Assembly (NCBI GenBank): GCA_949840475.1
Contig: CATKXA010000002.1
Location: 1-37,507, forward strand
Origin: an uncultured Thermoanaerobacterales bacterium
Lineage (GTDB): Bacteria; Bacillota; Clostridia; Christensenellales; UBA1242
DNA length: 37,507 nucleotides
Direction: 5' to 3'
Part shown: positions 20,060-28,593 of the stretch, in pieces
How the letters are laid out: the number at the start of each line of letters is the position of its first letter
Position numbering within the stretch: position 1 is the stretch's first letter
Notes under the pieces: generated by a model
Told to the model about the DNA's origin: nothing
The model's input: the letters and a program-made list of their open reading frames with translations, nothing else
Databases searched by the model: none
Program-made: the position numbers and the translations under genes

Positions 20060-20962
20060 ATGAAATGTTTATTCATTTATAATAAAGAGAGCGGTAAGGG
20101 CAAAATAGAAAAATATAAAGACTACATTTTGAAAAGCTTACAAAAAAAGTTTGGCGAAATTGAAGTCGTTTCCACCACTTATGCGGGGCATGCTACAGTG
20201 CTTGCAAGTAAAGCCAAAGAAAACTATGATTATCTGTTTGTTGCTGGCGGCGATGGCACATTGAACGAGGTGGTTAACGGCCTTGGTGGCAAGGTTCAAA
20301 AACCAATTATTGGCTATATTCCAACAGGAACGGTCAATGACGTCGCTCACTCTCTTAAAATTAGTAAAAACATAAAAAGAGCTGTTAAAACAATAGTAAC
20401 TGGCGAGCCTTTTGCTCATGACATATTTAAAGTTAATGACAAATACGGAATATACGTTTGTTGTGCCGGCTTATTCACAAAATCTAGTTATACGGCTGAA
20501 AGGAATGTTAAAAAAGCCATAGGCAAATCGGCGTACTTTTTTAAAGGGGCAAGGGAGCTGTTTGATACAAAGCCGGTTGACATAGTTTTAAAATCAGGCG
20601 AACTAGAAGTAAAGCAGAGCGTTGCACTTATGCTAGTGCTAAACTCGAGGTATGTGGCTGGGTTTAGAGCCAATAAAGATGCGTCACTAAACGACGGGTT
20701 AGTAGATGTTGTGCTTGTGCCATGTAATGAAAATAAGATTAAAGCCAAGCCTATTTTTAAAATTGCTAAGCTTTTCACACTTGGTATCAATTATCTTGCT
20801 AAAAGAGGCGAGGTTATTCACTTTGCTTTGCCAAGCTTTACTCTAGAAACTAGCGAAGCAACATCTATAAATTTAGACGGCGAAAAGAGCGGTCAAGGCA
20901 CTTTTGAGTTTACAATGATACAAAAGGCTGTTAAAATATTAGTTACAAAAGGTAAAAAATAA
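20060..20962 (+). CDS. Diacylglycerol kinase family lipid kinase (DgkB/YegS-like)
   Basis: 300 residues, the usual size of the soluble DAGK catalytic family. The nucleotide-binding signature GGDGTLNEVVNGL lies at 63-75, preceded by the lysine-rich N-terminal IYNKESGKGK phosphate-binding region and followed by GYIPTGTVNDVAHSL (about 92-106). The C-terminal half has the all-beta lipid-binding domain with LNDGLVDVVLV and the late INLDGE motif. Members phosphorylate diacylglycerol or related lipids at the membrane surface. The stop TAA overlaps the ATG of the LtaS-like gene by one base, so the two are translationally coupled. In Bacillota, DgkB recycles the diacylglycerol released by lipoteichoic acid synthesis, which fits this pairing. 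Substrate is inferred from context. Confidence 0.9.
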   Translation: MKCLFIYNKESGKGKIEKYKDYILKSLQKKFGEIEVVSTTYAGHATVLASKAKENYDYLFVAGGDGTLNEVVNGLGGKVQKPIIGYIPTGTVNDVAHSLKISKNIKRAVKTIVTGEPFAHDIFKVNDKYGIYVCCAGLFTKSSYTAERNVKKAIGKSAYFFKGARELFDTKPVDIVLKSGELEVKQSVALMLVLNSRYVAGFRANKDASLNDGLVDVVLVPCNENKIKAKPIFKIAKLFTLGINYLAKRGEVIHFALPSFTLETSEATSINLDGEKSGQGTFEFTMIQKAVKILVTKGKK

Positions 20963-22902
20963 TGGAAAAGGAAGTAAAACTTAGTCACATACTAAAACCG
21001 ATATACTTTGTCGTGTTTGCCATTTTGCTTGAAATGGTCAATTTTTTGTGGCTTGGTTTTAAGGTCACTGGCAATGCACAAATGGCTCAGATTTTACCTA
21101 AGTACTTCTTTTTAGATTTTGGTGTTATTATGTTTTTTGCAGGCATTGTGTTCTTGTCTAAACGCTGGCTTGCAAATGTTGCAATGTACTTAATTGTTGC
21201 ACTGCAAGCGTTTGTTAACATGGTTAATGCAACGCTTTACAAAGTTTTTGGCGATATCTTTAGCTTTGATATGATGAAACTTGGGCAAGAGGCAGTGTCT
21301 GCTTTTAAGTTTGAATTTTTAGACTTTGCGGCTATAATTGTCAATATTTTAATAATTGCTGCATTGATTACTTTGCAAGTAGTATTAGATAGAAAGCTCA
21401 AAAAGACTGTCACACTCAAAAGAATGAACAGGTTTGCACTTTTATTAGTAATGTTTTTTGCTTGCTGGCTAACAGCAGGTGTGAGCTACTTAACTCAAAC
21501 ACTTACTTTTTATGATACTGAAACCTCTGTAAAAGTTGCCGAGAGCGATAAGTATCTTTGGGACAATATGCACTTTAAGTTTGAAGCTTATAAAAAGTTC
21601 GGTACGTGGGGCTTTTATACAAAGAGTATCATGAACATGATACACAAAAAAGAAGATTACGACGAAAATAAAAGAAGCGACCTTTTGAAGAATTTAGACG
21701 TTTCAAAAGTCAAAGAAAACCCCGATGCTCTTTTATATGATGATAACTTAATTGTCATTATGCTTGAAAGCTTTGAGTGGTTTGCAATAGACCCATTCAA
21801 TACTCCAACTTTGTGGGAAATTCGTACGCAAACTGGAGTGTCGCTTGAAAACTTCCATAGCAAGAACAAAACCAATGTTAGCGAAGGCATAGGCATAATG
21901 GGAAACATGCCAAAAGATACAAGCATGGTTTCTCTTGCAAGAAATGGCTACTTAAATACGCCATATACCTTGCCTAATTTGTTTAAAAGCAGAGATTATA
22001 CAGCTAACTATTTCCATTCTTATCAAAAGACTTTCTATGATAGAAACATTGTCAATGCTGGTATGGGTTTTGAAAATGTTTACGGAATTGAAGACGCAGA
22101 TATTGAAAATAAAAGCACTTCTTTTAACGATTGGAACCTTGAAACTGATTATGTTAAAGCCATGATAGAAAAACTCTGCCCAAAAGACCAAAAGTTTATG
22201 TCATTTTATACAACGGTTGCTACTCATGGAACTTATGACAGAACAAACGAGCGTTTCAAGGAACATTACCTTGAGTATGATGCAAATTTAGAAAACTATA
22301 AAGAGTGGCTTGAAAAAAACACTTCTTATGTTTATCCAAAGAATGAGGACCTCGAAAAGTACTATAGACAATATAAGTGTGCAGCAATGGATACTGACCG
22401 CATGGTTGAGTATTTGATTACTTATCTTCGCGATAATGGCATGCTTGAAAACACATCTATTGTGATGTATGCTGACCATAACTGCTATTACGAGGACATG
22501 TACTTTAATATCAAAGGCACCGATAAAACTGACTATTATGATATTTATAACTATAACGTTCCTTGCTTGATTTATTCAACCAAACTCGAGAATCAAATTG
22601 TGAATGACTTTACTAACACATACGATATTTATCCAACAATCTGCGAGTTGTTTGGCTTGCCATACAATAAAACTTTAACACAAGGCTACAATGTTTTTTC
22701 TGAAGACATAAAAGATACTGTTATGGTTTCACATATATCTGGTATTTTTAATGAGCATTTCTATACCCTAAATATTGTAGACATGCATGTATCAGGCAAC
22801 GTAAGTCAAGACGATTTATTCTCCTTTAAACGCAATGCGTGTAGGTTTTATGAGAAGCAGGGGGATATTGAGTTAATCTACAAACACGGCCTCGCAGTTT
22901 AA
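20962..22902 (+). CDS. LTA-synthase-like membrane sulfatase-fold phosphoglycerol transferase
   Basis: 646 residues with the LtaS plan. About five N-terminal membrane helices (roughly 14-34, 47-67, 70-92, 120-140, 155-175) are followed by a large extracellular domain of the sulfatase/alkaline phosphatase fold. Catalytic positions can be matched: Glu269 in VIMLESF (metal), Thr304 in NKTNVSEG (probable nucleophile), His422 in TVATHG, and Asp505-His506 in MYADHN (metal). Such enzymes transfer glycerol-phosphate from phosphatidylglycerol onto a growing teichoic acid or glycolipid, leaving diacylglycerol. Coupling to the lipid kinase upstream supports this. The last codons (GLAV then TAA) fall inside the left arm of a palindromic element, so the natural C-terminus may have been altered. 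It could instead modify another envelope polymer. Confidence 0.88.
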   Translation: MEKEVKLSHILKPIYFVVFAILLEMVNFLWLGFKVTGNAQMAQILPKYFFLDFGVIMFFAGIVFLSKRWLANVAMYLIVALQAFVNMVNATLYKVFGDIFSFDMMKLGQEAVSAFKFEFLDFAAIIVNILIIAALITLQVVLDRKLKKTVTLKRMNRFALLLVMFFACWLTAGVSYLTQTLTFYDTETSVKVAESDKYLWDNMHFKFEAYKKFGTWGFYTKSIMNMIHKKEDYDENKRSDLLKNLDVSKVKENPDALLYDDNLIVIMLESFEWFAIDPFNTPTLWEIRTQTGVSLENFHSKNKTNVSEGIGIMGNMPKDTSMVSLARNGYLNTPYTLPNLFKSRDYTANYFHSYQKTFYDRNIVNAGMGFENVYGIEDADIENKSTSFNDWNLETDYVKAMIEKLCPKDQKFMSFYTTVATHGTYDRTNERFKEHYLEYDANLENYKEWLEKNTSYVYPKNEDLEKYYRQYKCAAMDTDRMVEYLITYLRDNGMLENTSIVMYADHNCYYEDMYFNIKGTDKTDYYDIYNYNVPCLIYSTKLENQIVNDFTNTYDIYPTICELFGLPYNKTLTQGYNVFSEDIKDTVMVSHISGIFNEHFYTLNIVDMHVSGNVSQDDLFSFKRNACRFYEKQGDIELIYKHGLAV

Positions 22903-23016
22903 AGCACAACCGCTGCGTCGTTACTGCCATGATAAGCCACACAGTCATTTATAAAAATAAACTCCTGCGTGACTTATCAAGGCGAGCCTAGCATCGCCAG
23001 CACTTTAAACCGCGAG
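22891..23016. repeat. Long imperfect palindrome spanning the LtaS-like stop codon
   Basis: Bases 22891-22904 are complementary to 23003-23016 (13 of 14). Nested inside, the block starting TGATAAG at about 22931 is complementary to the block ending CTTATCA at about 22980 (12 of 14), with further pairing towards the centre. The whole 126 bp can fold into one long hairpin. The outer left arm contains the last codons and the TAA of the upstream gene. No terminal T run is present. The right arm runs into the tandem array. Confidence 0.65.
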
Positions 23017-23215
23017 GAGTATAGTACTTTGGCATGCGTCAATTCACCTAGCGAGCCTAGCCCTTGAAGCAATTTAGCTCGCCAAACATAGTAATAAACT
23101 TTTCGTGACTTATCAAGGCGAGCCTAGCCCTTGAAGCAATTTAGCCCACCAAACGAAGGAATGAACTTATGCGAAAAGTTCGTTTTGAGCCTAGTGCTAA
23201 AAGAAGTTTGGGCTT
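22957..23215. repeat. Non-coding tandem array, period 67-68 bp
   Basis: The block GAGCCTAG recurs at 22985, 23053, 23120 and 23187, i.e. spaced 68, 67 and 67 bp. Copies two and three are identical over 28 bp (23051-23078 and 23118-23145). The stretch before copies one and three (22968-22992 and 23104-23128) is identical over 25 bp. Copies one and four are more diverged. The period is not a multiple of three and no frame stays open, so this is not a coding repeat. It is GC-richer than its surroundings. Confidence 0.8.
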
Positions 23216-23269
23216 TTAAAAAAGTAAAAGCAAATGTAAACTTTTAAAGTTTAAATTTTAAATTTGTAT

Positions 23270-23294
23270 AGCTCCTTATAAAGGGGCTTTTTTT
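23270..23294 (+). terminator. Rho-independent terminator
   Basis: An 8-bp stem, AGCTCCTT with AAGGGGCT (one G-T pair), followed by seven T. It closes the repeat region and would terminate transcripts from the lipid kinase/LtaS-like pair. Confidence 0.8.
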
Positions 23295-23331
23295 ATTATA
23301 TATTTTGTATTAACGATTAAGTTTAATGGGC

Positions 23332-23360
23332 TTGACAATAAGTCGTTTTAATTTTATACT
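23332..23360 (+). promoter_or_regulatory. dnaB-glnS promoter
   Basis: TTGACA (23332-23337), 17-bp spacer, TATACT (23355-23360), 36 bp before the dnaB ATG. Confidence 0.75.
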
Positions 23361-23376
23361 TTTATAATAAAGTATA
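23355..23376. promoter_or_regulatory. Perfect inverted repeat over the dnaB -10 box (candidate operator)
   Basis: TATACTTT and AAAGTATA, perfect 8-bp half-sites separated by TATAAT, cover the -10 box and the expected transcription start. The position would suit a repressor. AT-rich DNA can give such symmetry by chance. Confidence 0.4.
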
Positions 23377-23396
23377 AAAGAGTTTAGGGGTTTAAA

Positions 23397-24854
23397 ATGG
23401 CTACTAAAAACAAAAGAGAAACAAATGAAAATGCAAGAGTTTTACCAAATAACCTTGAAGCAGAGCAAGCGGTACTTTGCTGTTTAATGACGGATAATGA
23501 AGCTGCCATTAATATTGTTGCAAAACTTGAACCCGCAGATTTTTATTCAGAAGCACATAAAACTATTTTTGAAGCGGCTGTAAACCTATATAGAAAAAAT
23601 AAACCTATTGATATAGTACTACTTACTGATGAGCTTGAAACAAAAGACCAACTAGCAAATGTTGGTGGTGTTTCCTACCTTACAAGCCTAACAAACACAT
23701 TGCCAAGCTCTGCTTACTACCAAAGCTATGTGGATATTGTTAAGAAAAATTCAGTGCTTCGTCAACTTATTGAAGCATCTAGCAGAATTATCCAAAACGC
23801 ATATAGTTCAGACAGTGATGATGCGTTGGGCTTTGCTGAAAAAGCTATTTTTGAGATAGCTGAAAAGGGTCAGGTGTCAGCACTTGAAAGTTTGGCTGAA
23901 AGCTTAACTGAAGTTATGGAAAAATTTGAAGATATCCATAAAGACGGCGGGAATGTCAAAGGCGTTCCAACTGGATTTTATCAACTTGACCGCATGACAA
24001 ACGGACTACAAAAGTCTGACCTTATACTAATTGCAGCACGTCCGTCAGTAGGTAAAACCTCACTTGCAATGAACATTGTTACAAATGCAGCACTCGAAGG
24101 CAATGCAAAGTGTGCTGTATTCTCTCTTGAAATGAGCAAAGACCAGCTCGCACAAAGAATGCTATGCTCTGTTGCAAATGTTGATATGACGAAAGCCCTT
24201 CATAGCGAACTAACTGAAGCTGATTGGTCAAAGCTTTGGAAAGCACACCAAAAGTTATCTAATTGTAAAATCTATGTTGACGATTCTTCGCTAAATCGTC
24301 CGTCGCAGATTTTATCAAAATGCAGAAAGTTAAAGCGTGAGCGTGGACTTGACCTTATAATGATTGACTACTTGCAACTTATGAGTGGCGACACAAAGAG
24401 CGACAATCGTCAAGGCGAAATTAGTGAAATTTCAAGAAAGATGAAAATTTTGGCAAAAGAAATCAATGTTCCAGTTATTGTGCTTTCACAAATGTCACGT
24501 GCTGTTGAACAAAGAACTAATAAATTGCCAGTACTATCCGACCTTAGAGAGTCTGGTGCGATCGAGCAAGACGCGGATATTGTTATGTTTATCCATCGTC
24601 CAGACCTTCCAAATGCAGGAAGTGAAGACAAAGAAAGACCAAAGGATTATCAAGTTCAGCTAATTTTAGCAAAACACAGAAATGGTGAGCTAGGTTCAAT
24701 TCCTCTTGGCTGGGTTGGAAGTCGTGTTAGCTTTGTCAACCTAACAAAAGATGCTAATGAAAAGAGTATAATCGATGCGTACGAGAACATGCACGCACCA
24801 AAAGAGATTTCTGAAGCAAAAGATATTGCAGATATAGACGATATCTTTGATTAA
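23397..24854 (+). CDS. dnaB: Replicative DNA helicase DnaB
   Basis: 485 residues, typical of bacterial DnaB (DnaC in Bacillus naming). It unwinds DNA ahead of the replisome as a hexamer. The N-terminal domain starts LPNNLEAEQAVLCCLMTDNEA, the standard opening. A linker follows, then the RecA-like domain with Walker A ARPSVGKTS (Gly219-Lys220-Thr221), Walker B LDLIMIDYLQLMSG, the SQMSRAVEQRTNK block with the arginine-finger region, and the late QVQLILAKHRNGELG strand. The start is ATG 23397 behind AGGGG. It is followed after 14 bp by glnS in what looks like one transcript. No intein interrupts the Walker motifs. Confidence 0.98.
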   Translation: MATKNKRETNENARVLPNNLEAEQAVLCCLMTDNEAAINIVAKLEPADFYSEAHKTIFEAAVNLYRKNKPIDIVLLTDELETKDQLANVGGVSYLTSLTNTLPSSAYYQSYVDIVKKNSVLRQLIEASSRIIQNAYSSDSDDALGFAEKAIFEIAEKGQVSALESLAESLTEVMEKFEDIHKDGGNVKGVPTGFYQLDRMTNGLQKSDLILIAARPSVGKTSLAMNIVTNAALEGNAKCAVFSLEMSKDQLAQRMLCSVANVDMTKALHSELTEADWSKLWKAHQKLSNCKIYVDDSSLNRPSQILSKCRKLKRERGLDLIMIDYLQLMSGDTKSDNRQGEISEISRKMKILAKEINVPVIVLSQMSRAVEQRTNKLPVLSDLRESGAIEQDADIVMFIHRPDLPNAGSEDKERPKDYQVQLILAKHRNGELGSIPLGWVGSRVSFVNLTKDANEKSIIDAYENMHAPKEISEAKDIADIDDIFD

Positions 24855-24868
24855 AAATAGGAGAAACA

Positions 24869-26548
24869 ATGAAAAAAGCAACGCCAATCGAGGCTACAAA
24901 CTTTATAGAACAAGAAATAAATAAAGATATTCTAGCAGGAAAAATAAACGGTGGAATCCAAACCCGCCACCCACCAGAGCCAAGTGGATACTTGCATATT
25001 GGTCACGCCAGAAACATTTATATAAATTATGGCACAGCACTTAAATATGGTGGTGTGTGCAATCTTAGATATGATGATACAAACCCGCTCAAAGAGAAGC
25101 AGGAGTTTGTTGATGCGTTGCAAGAAGACGTATTGTGGCTAGGATATAAATGGGATAACATTTATTATGCAACAGATTATTTTCAGCAAAATTATGAGAT
25201 TGCTGTTAAGCTAATTAAAGAGGGCAAGGCATATGTGTGCGACTTGTCTCCCGAAGAGCTTTCAGCATATAGAGGTACATTAACAGAGCCTGGCAAAAAT
25301 AGTCCTTATCGTGATCGCTCAATCGAAGAGAATCTTGATTTATTTGAACGCATGAAAAACGGCGAGTTCGAAATGGGCGAAAGATGTTTAAGAGCCAAGA
25401 TTGACATGGCGTCACCTAATATGAATATGCGTGACCCTGTTATATATCGAATTCAATATCTTGACCACCAAAGAATAGGCAGAAGCTGGAATATATATCC
25501 TTCTTACGATTTTTCGCATCCACTTGATGACTGCATAGAAGGCGTAACCCATTCAATATGTGGTCTTGAGTTTGAAGACCATAGGCCACTTTACAATTGG
25601 GTTGTGGAAAACAGTGGACTTAAAAATCATTCACGTCAAATTGAATATTCAAATCTACTTATTAGAGGAGAATTGTCAGGAAAGCGTAATATTAAAAAGC
25701 TAGTCGAAGAGGGTGTTGTTTGTGGTTGGGATGACCCAAGGCTTATGACGCTCAGGGGCTTAAGAAGACGCGGTGTCTTGCCAGAAAGTTTGATAGATTT
25801 TGTCAAGGCTGCGGGCTTTGCAAAGACTACTACTATTTGCGAAAGAAGCATGCTTGACTACTTTATTAGAAACACGTTAAATGAAAAGTCAAAAAGGGTT
25901 ATGGCTATTTTAAAACCAGTTAAGTTAACCATTACAAACTATGAGGGCGATGGCGAGTCTATCGAACTTGTTAACTATCCACAAAACGAACAATCATCTA
26001 AGCGTAATTATGTGTTTGGTAAAAACCTCTATGTTGAAAGTACCGACTTTATGAAAGAGCCGGATAAAAAGTTCCATAGGCTTTATGTTGGAAATGAGGT
26101 TCGTTTGAGTGGTGCTTATATAATTAAGTGCACTGGTTTTGATGAAGACGCTGACGGTAATGTTGTAGAAATTTTTGCAGAGTATGATAAAGATACTAAG
26201 TCAGGAACTGAAGGTGCTAATCGTAAGGTTAAAGGAACTATTCACTGGCTCAATGCAGAGCATGCAAAACAATGTGAGGTAAGAACATACTCTAATTTGC
26301 TTGCTGACGAAAATGACGAGATTTCTAGTGAAAGAACTGAAATAGGCGATATTGTAATAAATCCACATTCAGTTGATATAAACAAGAATGCTTTTATTGA
26401 ATCGAATGTAAATTATACTTTAGAAGAAAGATATCAATTTGTCCGTAATGGTTATTATGCGTTAGACAATGTTGATTCTAGCAAAAATCATTTGGTATTC
26501 AACCAGGTTGTAGGATTAAAAGGCAGTTATAAACCAGAAGGTAATTAA
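24869..26548 (+). CDS. glnS: Glutaminyl-tRNA synthetase
   Basis: 559 residues, normal GlnRS length. It charges tRNA(Gln) directly, so this organism need not rely only on the Glu-tRNA(Gln) amidotransferase route used by most Bacillota. The HIGH motif is HIGH (43-46) within PPEPSGYLHIGHARN. GWDDPRLMTLRGLRRRG is the typical GlnRS block (about 284-300), distinguishing it from GluRS. The second class-I signature reads LSGKR (269-273), where most GlnRS have MSKR, an apparent one-residue insertion. The C-terminal two-barrel anticodon-binding region ends with FNQVVGLKGSYKP. AGGAGA sits 7 bases before the ATG. GlnRS in Gram-positive bacteria is usually regarded as horizontally acquired; that is background, not shown here. 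Confidence 0.96.
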   Translation: MKKATPIEATNFIEQEINKDILAGKINGGIQTRHPPEPSGYLHIGHARNIYINYGTALKYGGVCNLRYDDTNPLKEKQEFVDALQEDVLWLGYKWDNIYYATDYFQQNYEIAVKLIKEGKAYVCDLSPEELSAYRGTLTEPGKNSPYRDRSIEENLDLFERMKNGEFEMGERCLRAKIDMASPNMNMRDPVIYRIQYLDHQRIGRSWNIYPSYDFSHPLDDCIEGVTHSICGLEFEDHRPLYNWVVENSGLKNHSRQIEYSNLLIRGELSGKRNIKKLVEEGVVCGWDDPRLMTLRGLRRRGVLPESLIDFVKAAGFAKTTTICERSMLDYFIRNTLNEKSKRVMAILKPVKLTITNYEGDGESIELVNYPQNEQSSKRNYVFGKNLYVESTDFMKEPDKKFHRLYVGNEVRLSGAYIIKCTGFDEDADGNVVEIFAEYDKDTKSGTEGANRKVKGTIHWLNAEHAKQCEVRTYSNLLADENDEISSERTEIGDIVINPHSVDINKNAFIESNVNYTLEERYQFVRNGYYALDNVDSSKNHLVFNQVVGLKGSYKPEGN

Positions 26549-26655
26549 TATTAATTGTGATAGGGTAAATAATTGTTGTATTTTTTATCTAGCGAATTTC
26601 TAGAGTTTAATATTCTATAAAATTATATTAAATCTGTCGGACTAAAGGAGTTAAA

Positions 26656-28488
26656 ATGATTACAAGTAAACAGCTAAGAGAAGCTTGGCTAAACTTTTAT
26701 AAAGAAAGAGGACATGAAGACATCGGGGCAGTGTCACTTATTGGCGACGGCTCAACTGGTGTTATGTTCAATGTTGCGGGCATGCAACCTTTGATGCCTT
26801 ATCTCCTTGGTGCAAAGCATCCAAGTGGTAAAACAAGGCTTTGCAATGTGCAGGGTTGCGTAAGGACTGTTGATATTGAAGCAGTTGGCGATGAAAGTCA
26901 TTTTACTTTTTTTGAGATGATGGGCAACTGGAGTTTGGGCGATTATTTCAAAGAAGAAAAAACCAAATGGACTTTTGATTTTTTAACAAAGGTTATTGGC
27001 TTTGATAAAAATAAGATCTGCTCAACAGTGTTTGCTGGTAACGATGCTGTGGCTCGTGACGACGAGGCTGTAAATTGCCTTATAAAAGCGGGTGTTAAAA
27101 AAGAAAATATATTTTATCTAAAAGACAACTGGTGGGAGCTTGAGGGTACTGTGAACACTCCATGCGGGCCAGATAACGAGTGGTTCTATCCTCGTCATGA
27201 CAAGCCATGTAGTGACCATTGCGACGCTACTTGCGAATGTGGCAGATGGGTTGAAGTCGGTAATGATGTTTATATGCAGTATAAAAAGCTTGAGGGGGAA
27301 AAGTTTGAGCCTCTAAAGAACAAAAATGTTGACACTGGCTTTGGTTTTGAGAGATTGCTCATGTATGTTAATGGGCTTACAGATGGCTACACAACAGACC
27401 TTTTTGCAGGCGTTATTAACTACATGTCTAAAAAGCTTGGTGTAAGCTATGGCGACGACAAAGATATTACTAAATCCATGCGTGTTATTGCTGACCATAT
27501 GCGTACAACTGTTATGCTTATTGGCGACATTAATGGAATATTGCCAAGCAATGTTGGTGCTGGTTATATTTTGCGTAGGATTATGCGTAGAGCAATCCGT
27601 CACGCCAAAAAGATTGGGCTTATTGGCGAGGATCTACTAAACATTTGTAGAATATATATTGAAGAAGTTTACAATGAGGCTTATCCATTGCTTGTTGAAA
27701 AGAAAGATTATATTTTATCTAGCATAACAGCAGAGTTTGATAAGTTTAGCAAAACCATAGAAACTGGGCTTAAAGAATTTGATAAACTTGTTAATGGTAT
27801 TTATAGAAAACAAGAGTTTATGAAAAAGTCTAACCCTAACTATGTTGTAACTGATGAGGACAATACCATTAGCGGTAAAGCTGCTTTTAGGCTATATGAA
27901 ACTTATGGTTTCCCTGTGGAAATGACAGAGGAACTTGCAAGCGAAAAAGGTTTAAGCGTTGATTTAAACGGCTACAAGCAGGCGGAAAAAGAGCATCAAG
28001 AGTTGGCTCGTGCCAATGCTCAAAATGCTAAGAGTGGTCTTGCGTCATCTGGCGAAATTGAAACTAAATACCATACAGCAACACATCTTTTGAATGCGGC
28101 ACTTAAAAAGGTAGTTGGCGAAACTTCGCACCAAATGGGTTCAAACATAAATGCTGAGCGTCTTCGTTTTGACTTTGCTTGTGACCACAAACTTTCTGAG
28201 CAAGAAATTAAAAAGGTCGAAGAAATTGTTAATAACTGGATCAGCCAAGACTTAGTGGTTACAAAAGAAGAGATGACTAAGCAAAAAGCTGTGGAAATTG
28301 GTGCAGAACATCAGTTTATTGAAAGGTATCCAGACATTGTATCAGTTTTTACAATAGGTGATGCATCAAAAGAAATATGTACAGGCCCTCACGTTAAATC
28401 CACAAAGGAGCTTGGGGTGTTTAAGATTAAGAAGGAGGAGGCGTCGTCTGCCGGCGTCCGCCGAATAAAGGCTCAACTTCAACCTTAG
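26656..28488 (+). CDS. alaS: Alanyl-tRNA synthetase, short form lacking the C-Ala domain
   Basis: 610 residues against about 870 for a standard AlaRS. The class-II catalytic and tRNA-recognition regions are complete (GVMFNVAGMQPLMPYL, HFTFFEMMGNWSLGDYFKEE, NVDTGFGFERLLMYVNG). The editing domain keeps its zinc ligands HTATH (His473, His477) and CTGPH (Cys575, His579); the latter usually reads CGGxH. The protein ends directly after GVRRIKA, the last conserved element of the editing domain, and so lacks the dimerising C-Ala domain. Short AlaRS forms ending here are known in some bacteria, so it is probably functional. The final residues QLQP and the TAG lie in the left arm of a palindromic element. 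The start is ATG 26656 with AAAGGAG upstream; the 107-bp gap after glnS shows no T-box. Confidence 0.93.
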   Translation: MITSKQLREAWLNFYKERGHEDIGAVSLIGDGSTGVMFNVAGMQPLMPYLLGAKHPSGKTRLCNVQGCVRTVDIEAVGDESHFTFFEMMGNWSLGDYFKEEKTKWTFDFLTKVIGFDKNKICSTVFAGNDAVARDDEAVNCLIKAGVKKENIFYLKDNWWELEGTVNTPCGPDNEWFYPRHDKPCSDHCDATCECGRWVEVGNDVYMQYKKLEGEKFEPLKNKNVDTGFGFERLLMYVNGLTDGYTTDLFAGVINYMSKKLGVSYGDDKDITKSMRVIADHMRTTVMLIGDINGILPSNVGAGYILRRIMRRAIRHAKKIGLIGEDLLNICRIYIEEVYNEAYPLLVEKKDYILSSITAEFDKFSKTIETGLKEFDKLVNGIYRKQEFMKKSNPNYVVTDEDNTISGKAAFRLYETYGFPVEMTEELASEKGLSVDLNGYKQAEKEHQELARANAQNAKSGLASSGEIETKYHTATHLLNAALKKVVGETSHQMGSNINAERLRFDFACDHKLSEQEIKKVEEIVNNWISQDLVVTKEEMTKQKAVEIGAEHQFIERYPDIVSVFTIGDASKEICTGPHVKSTKELGVFKIKKEEASSAGVRRIKAQLQP

Positions 28489-28591
28489 AGCTATGTTAAC
28501 TATAAAAATCCGAAATAATCATTTACGCAAGTAAACTCATGCTTCGGATTTTTTTGTTGCCTTGCTCTAAAGTCAAATTTGAGCCTTTATT
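28464..28591. repeat. Palindromic element A, includes the alaS stop codon
   Basis: Bases 28464-28491 match the reverse complement of 28564-28591 at 24 of 28 positions. Between them a second stem (28504-28514 with 28543-28553) and a central hairpin TTTAC-GCAA-GTAAA complete one nearly continuous 128-bp foldback. The left arm is coding (last alaS codons and TAG); the right arm is not. It is clearly related to element B next to it. Confidence 0.75.
28504..28557 (+). terminator. alaS terminator (inside element A)
   Basis: AAAAATCCGAA pairs with TTCGGATTTTT, with a nested TTTAC-GCAA-GTAAA hairpin in the loop, and a seven-T run follows. It forms the inner part of the palindromic element. Confidence 0.75.
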
Positions 28592-28593
28592 AC

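Noticed and set aside
22983..23215. CRISPR array (28-bp identical repeats with about 39-bp spacers)
   Set aside because: The 'spacers' are themselves similar between copies (CGTGACTTATCAAGG and CCAAAC recur), only two repeats are identical, and no cas operon is near. It is a 67-bp tandem repeat.
26549..26655. T-box riboswitch before alaS (and before leuS)
   Set aside because: Leaders of 107 and about 130 bp are too short, and no T-box core or specifier stem is seen.
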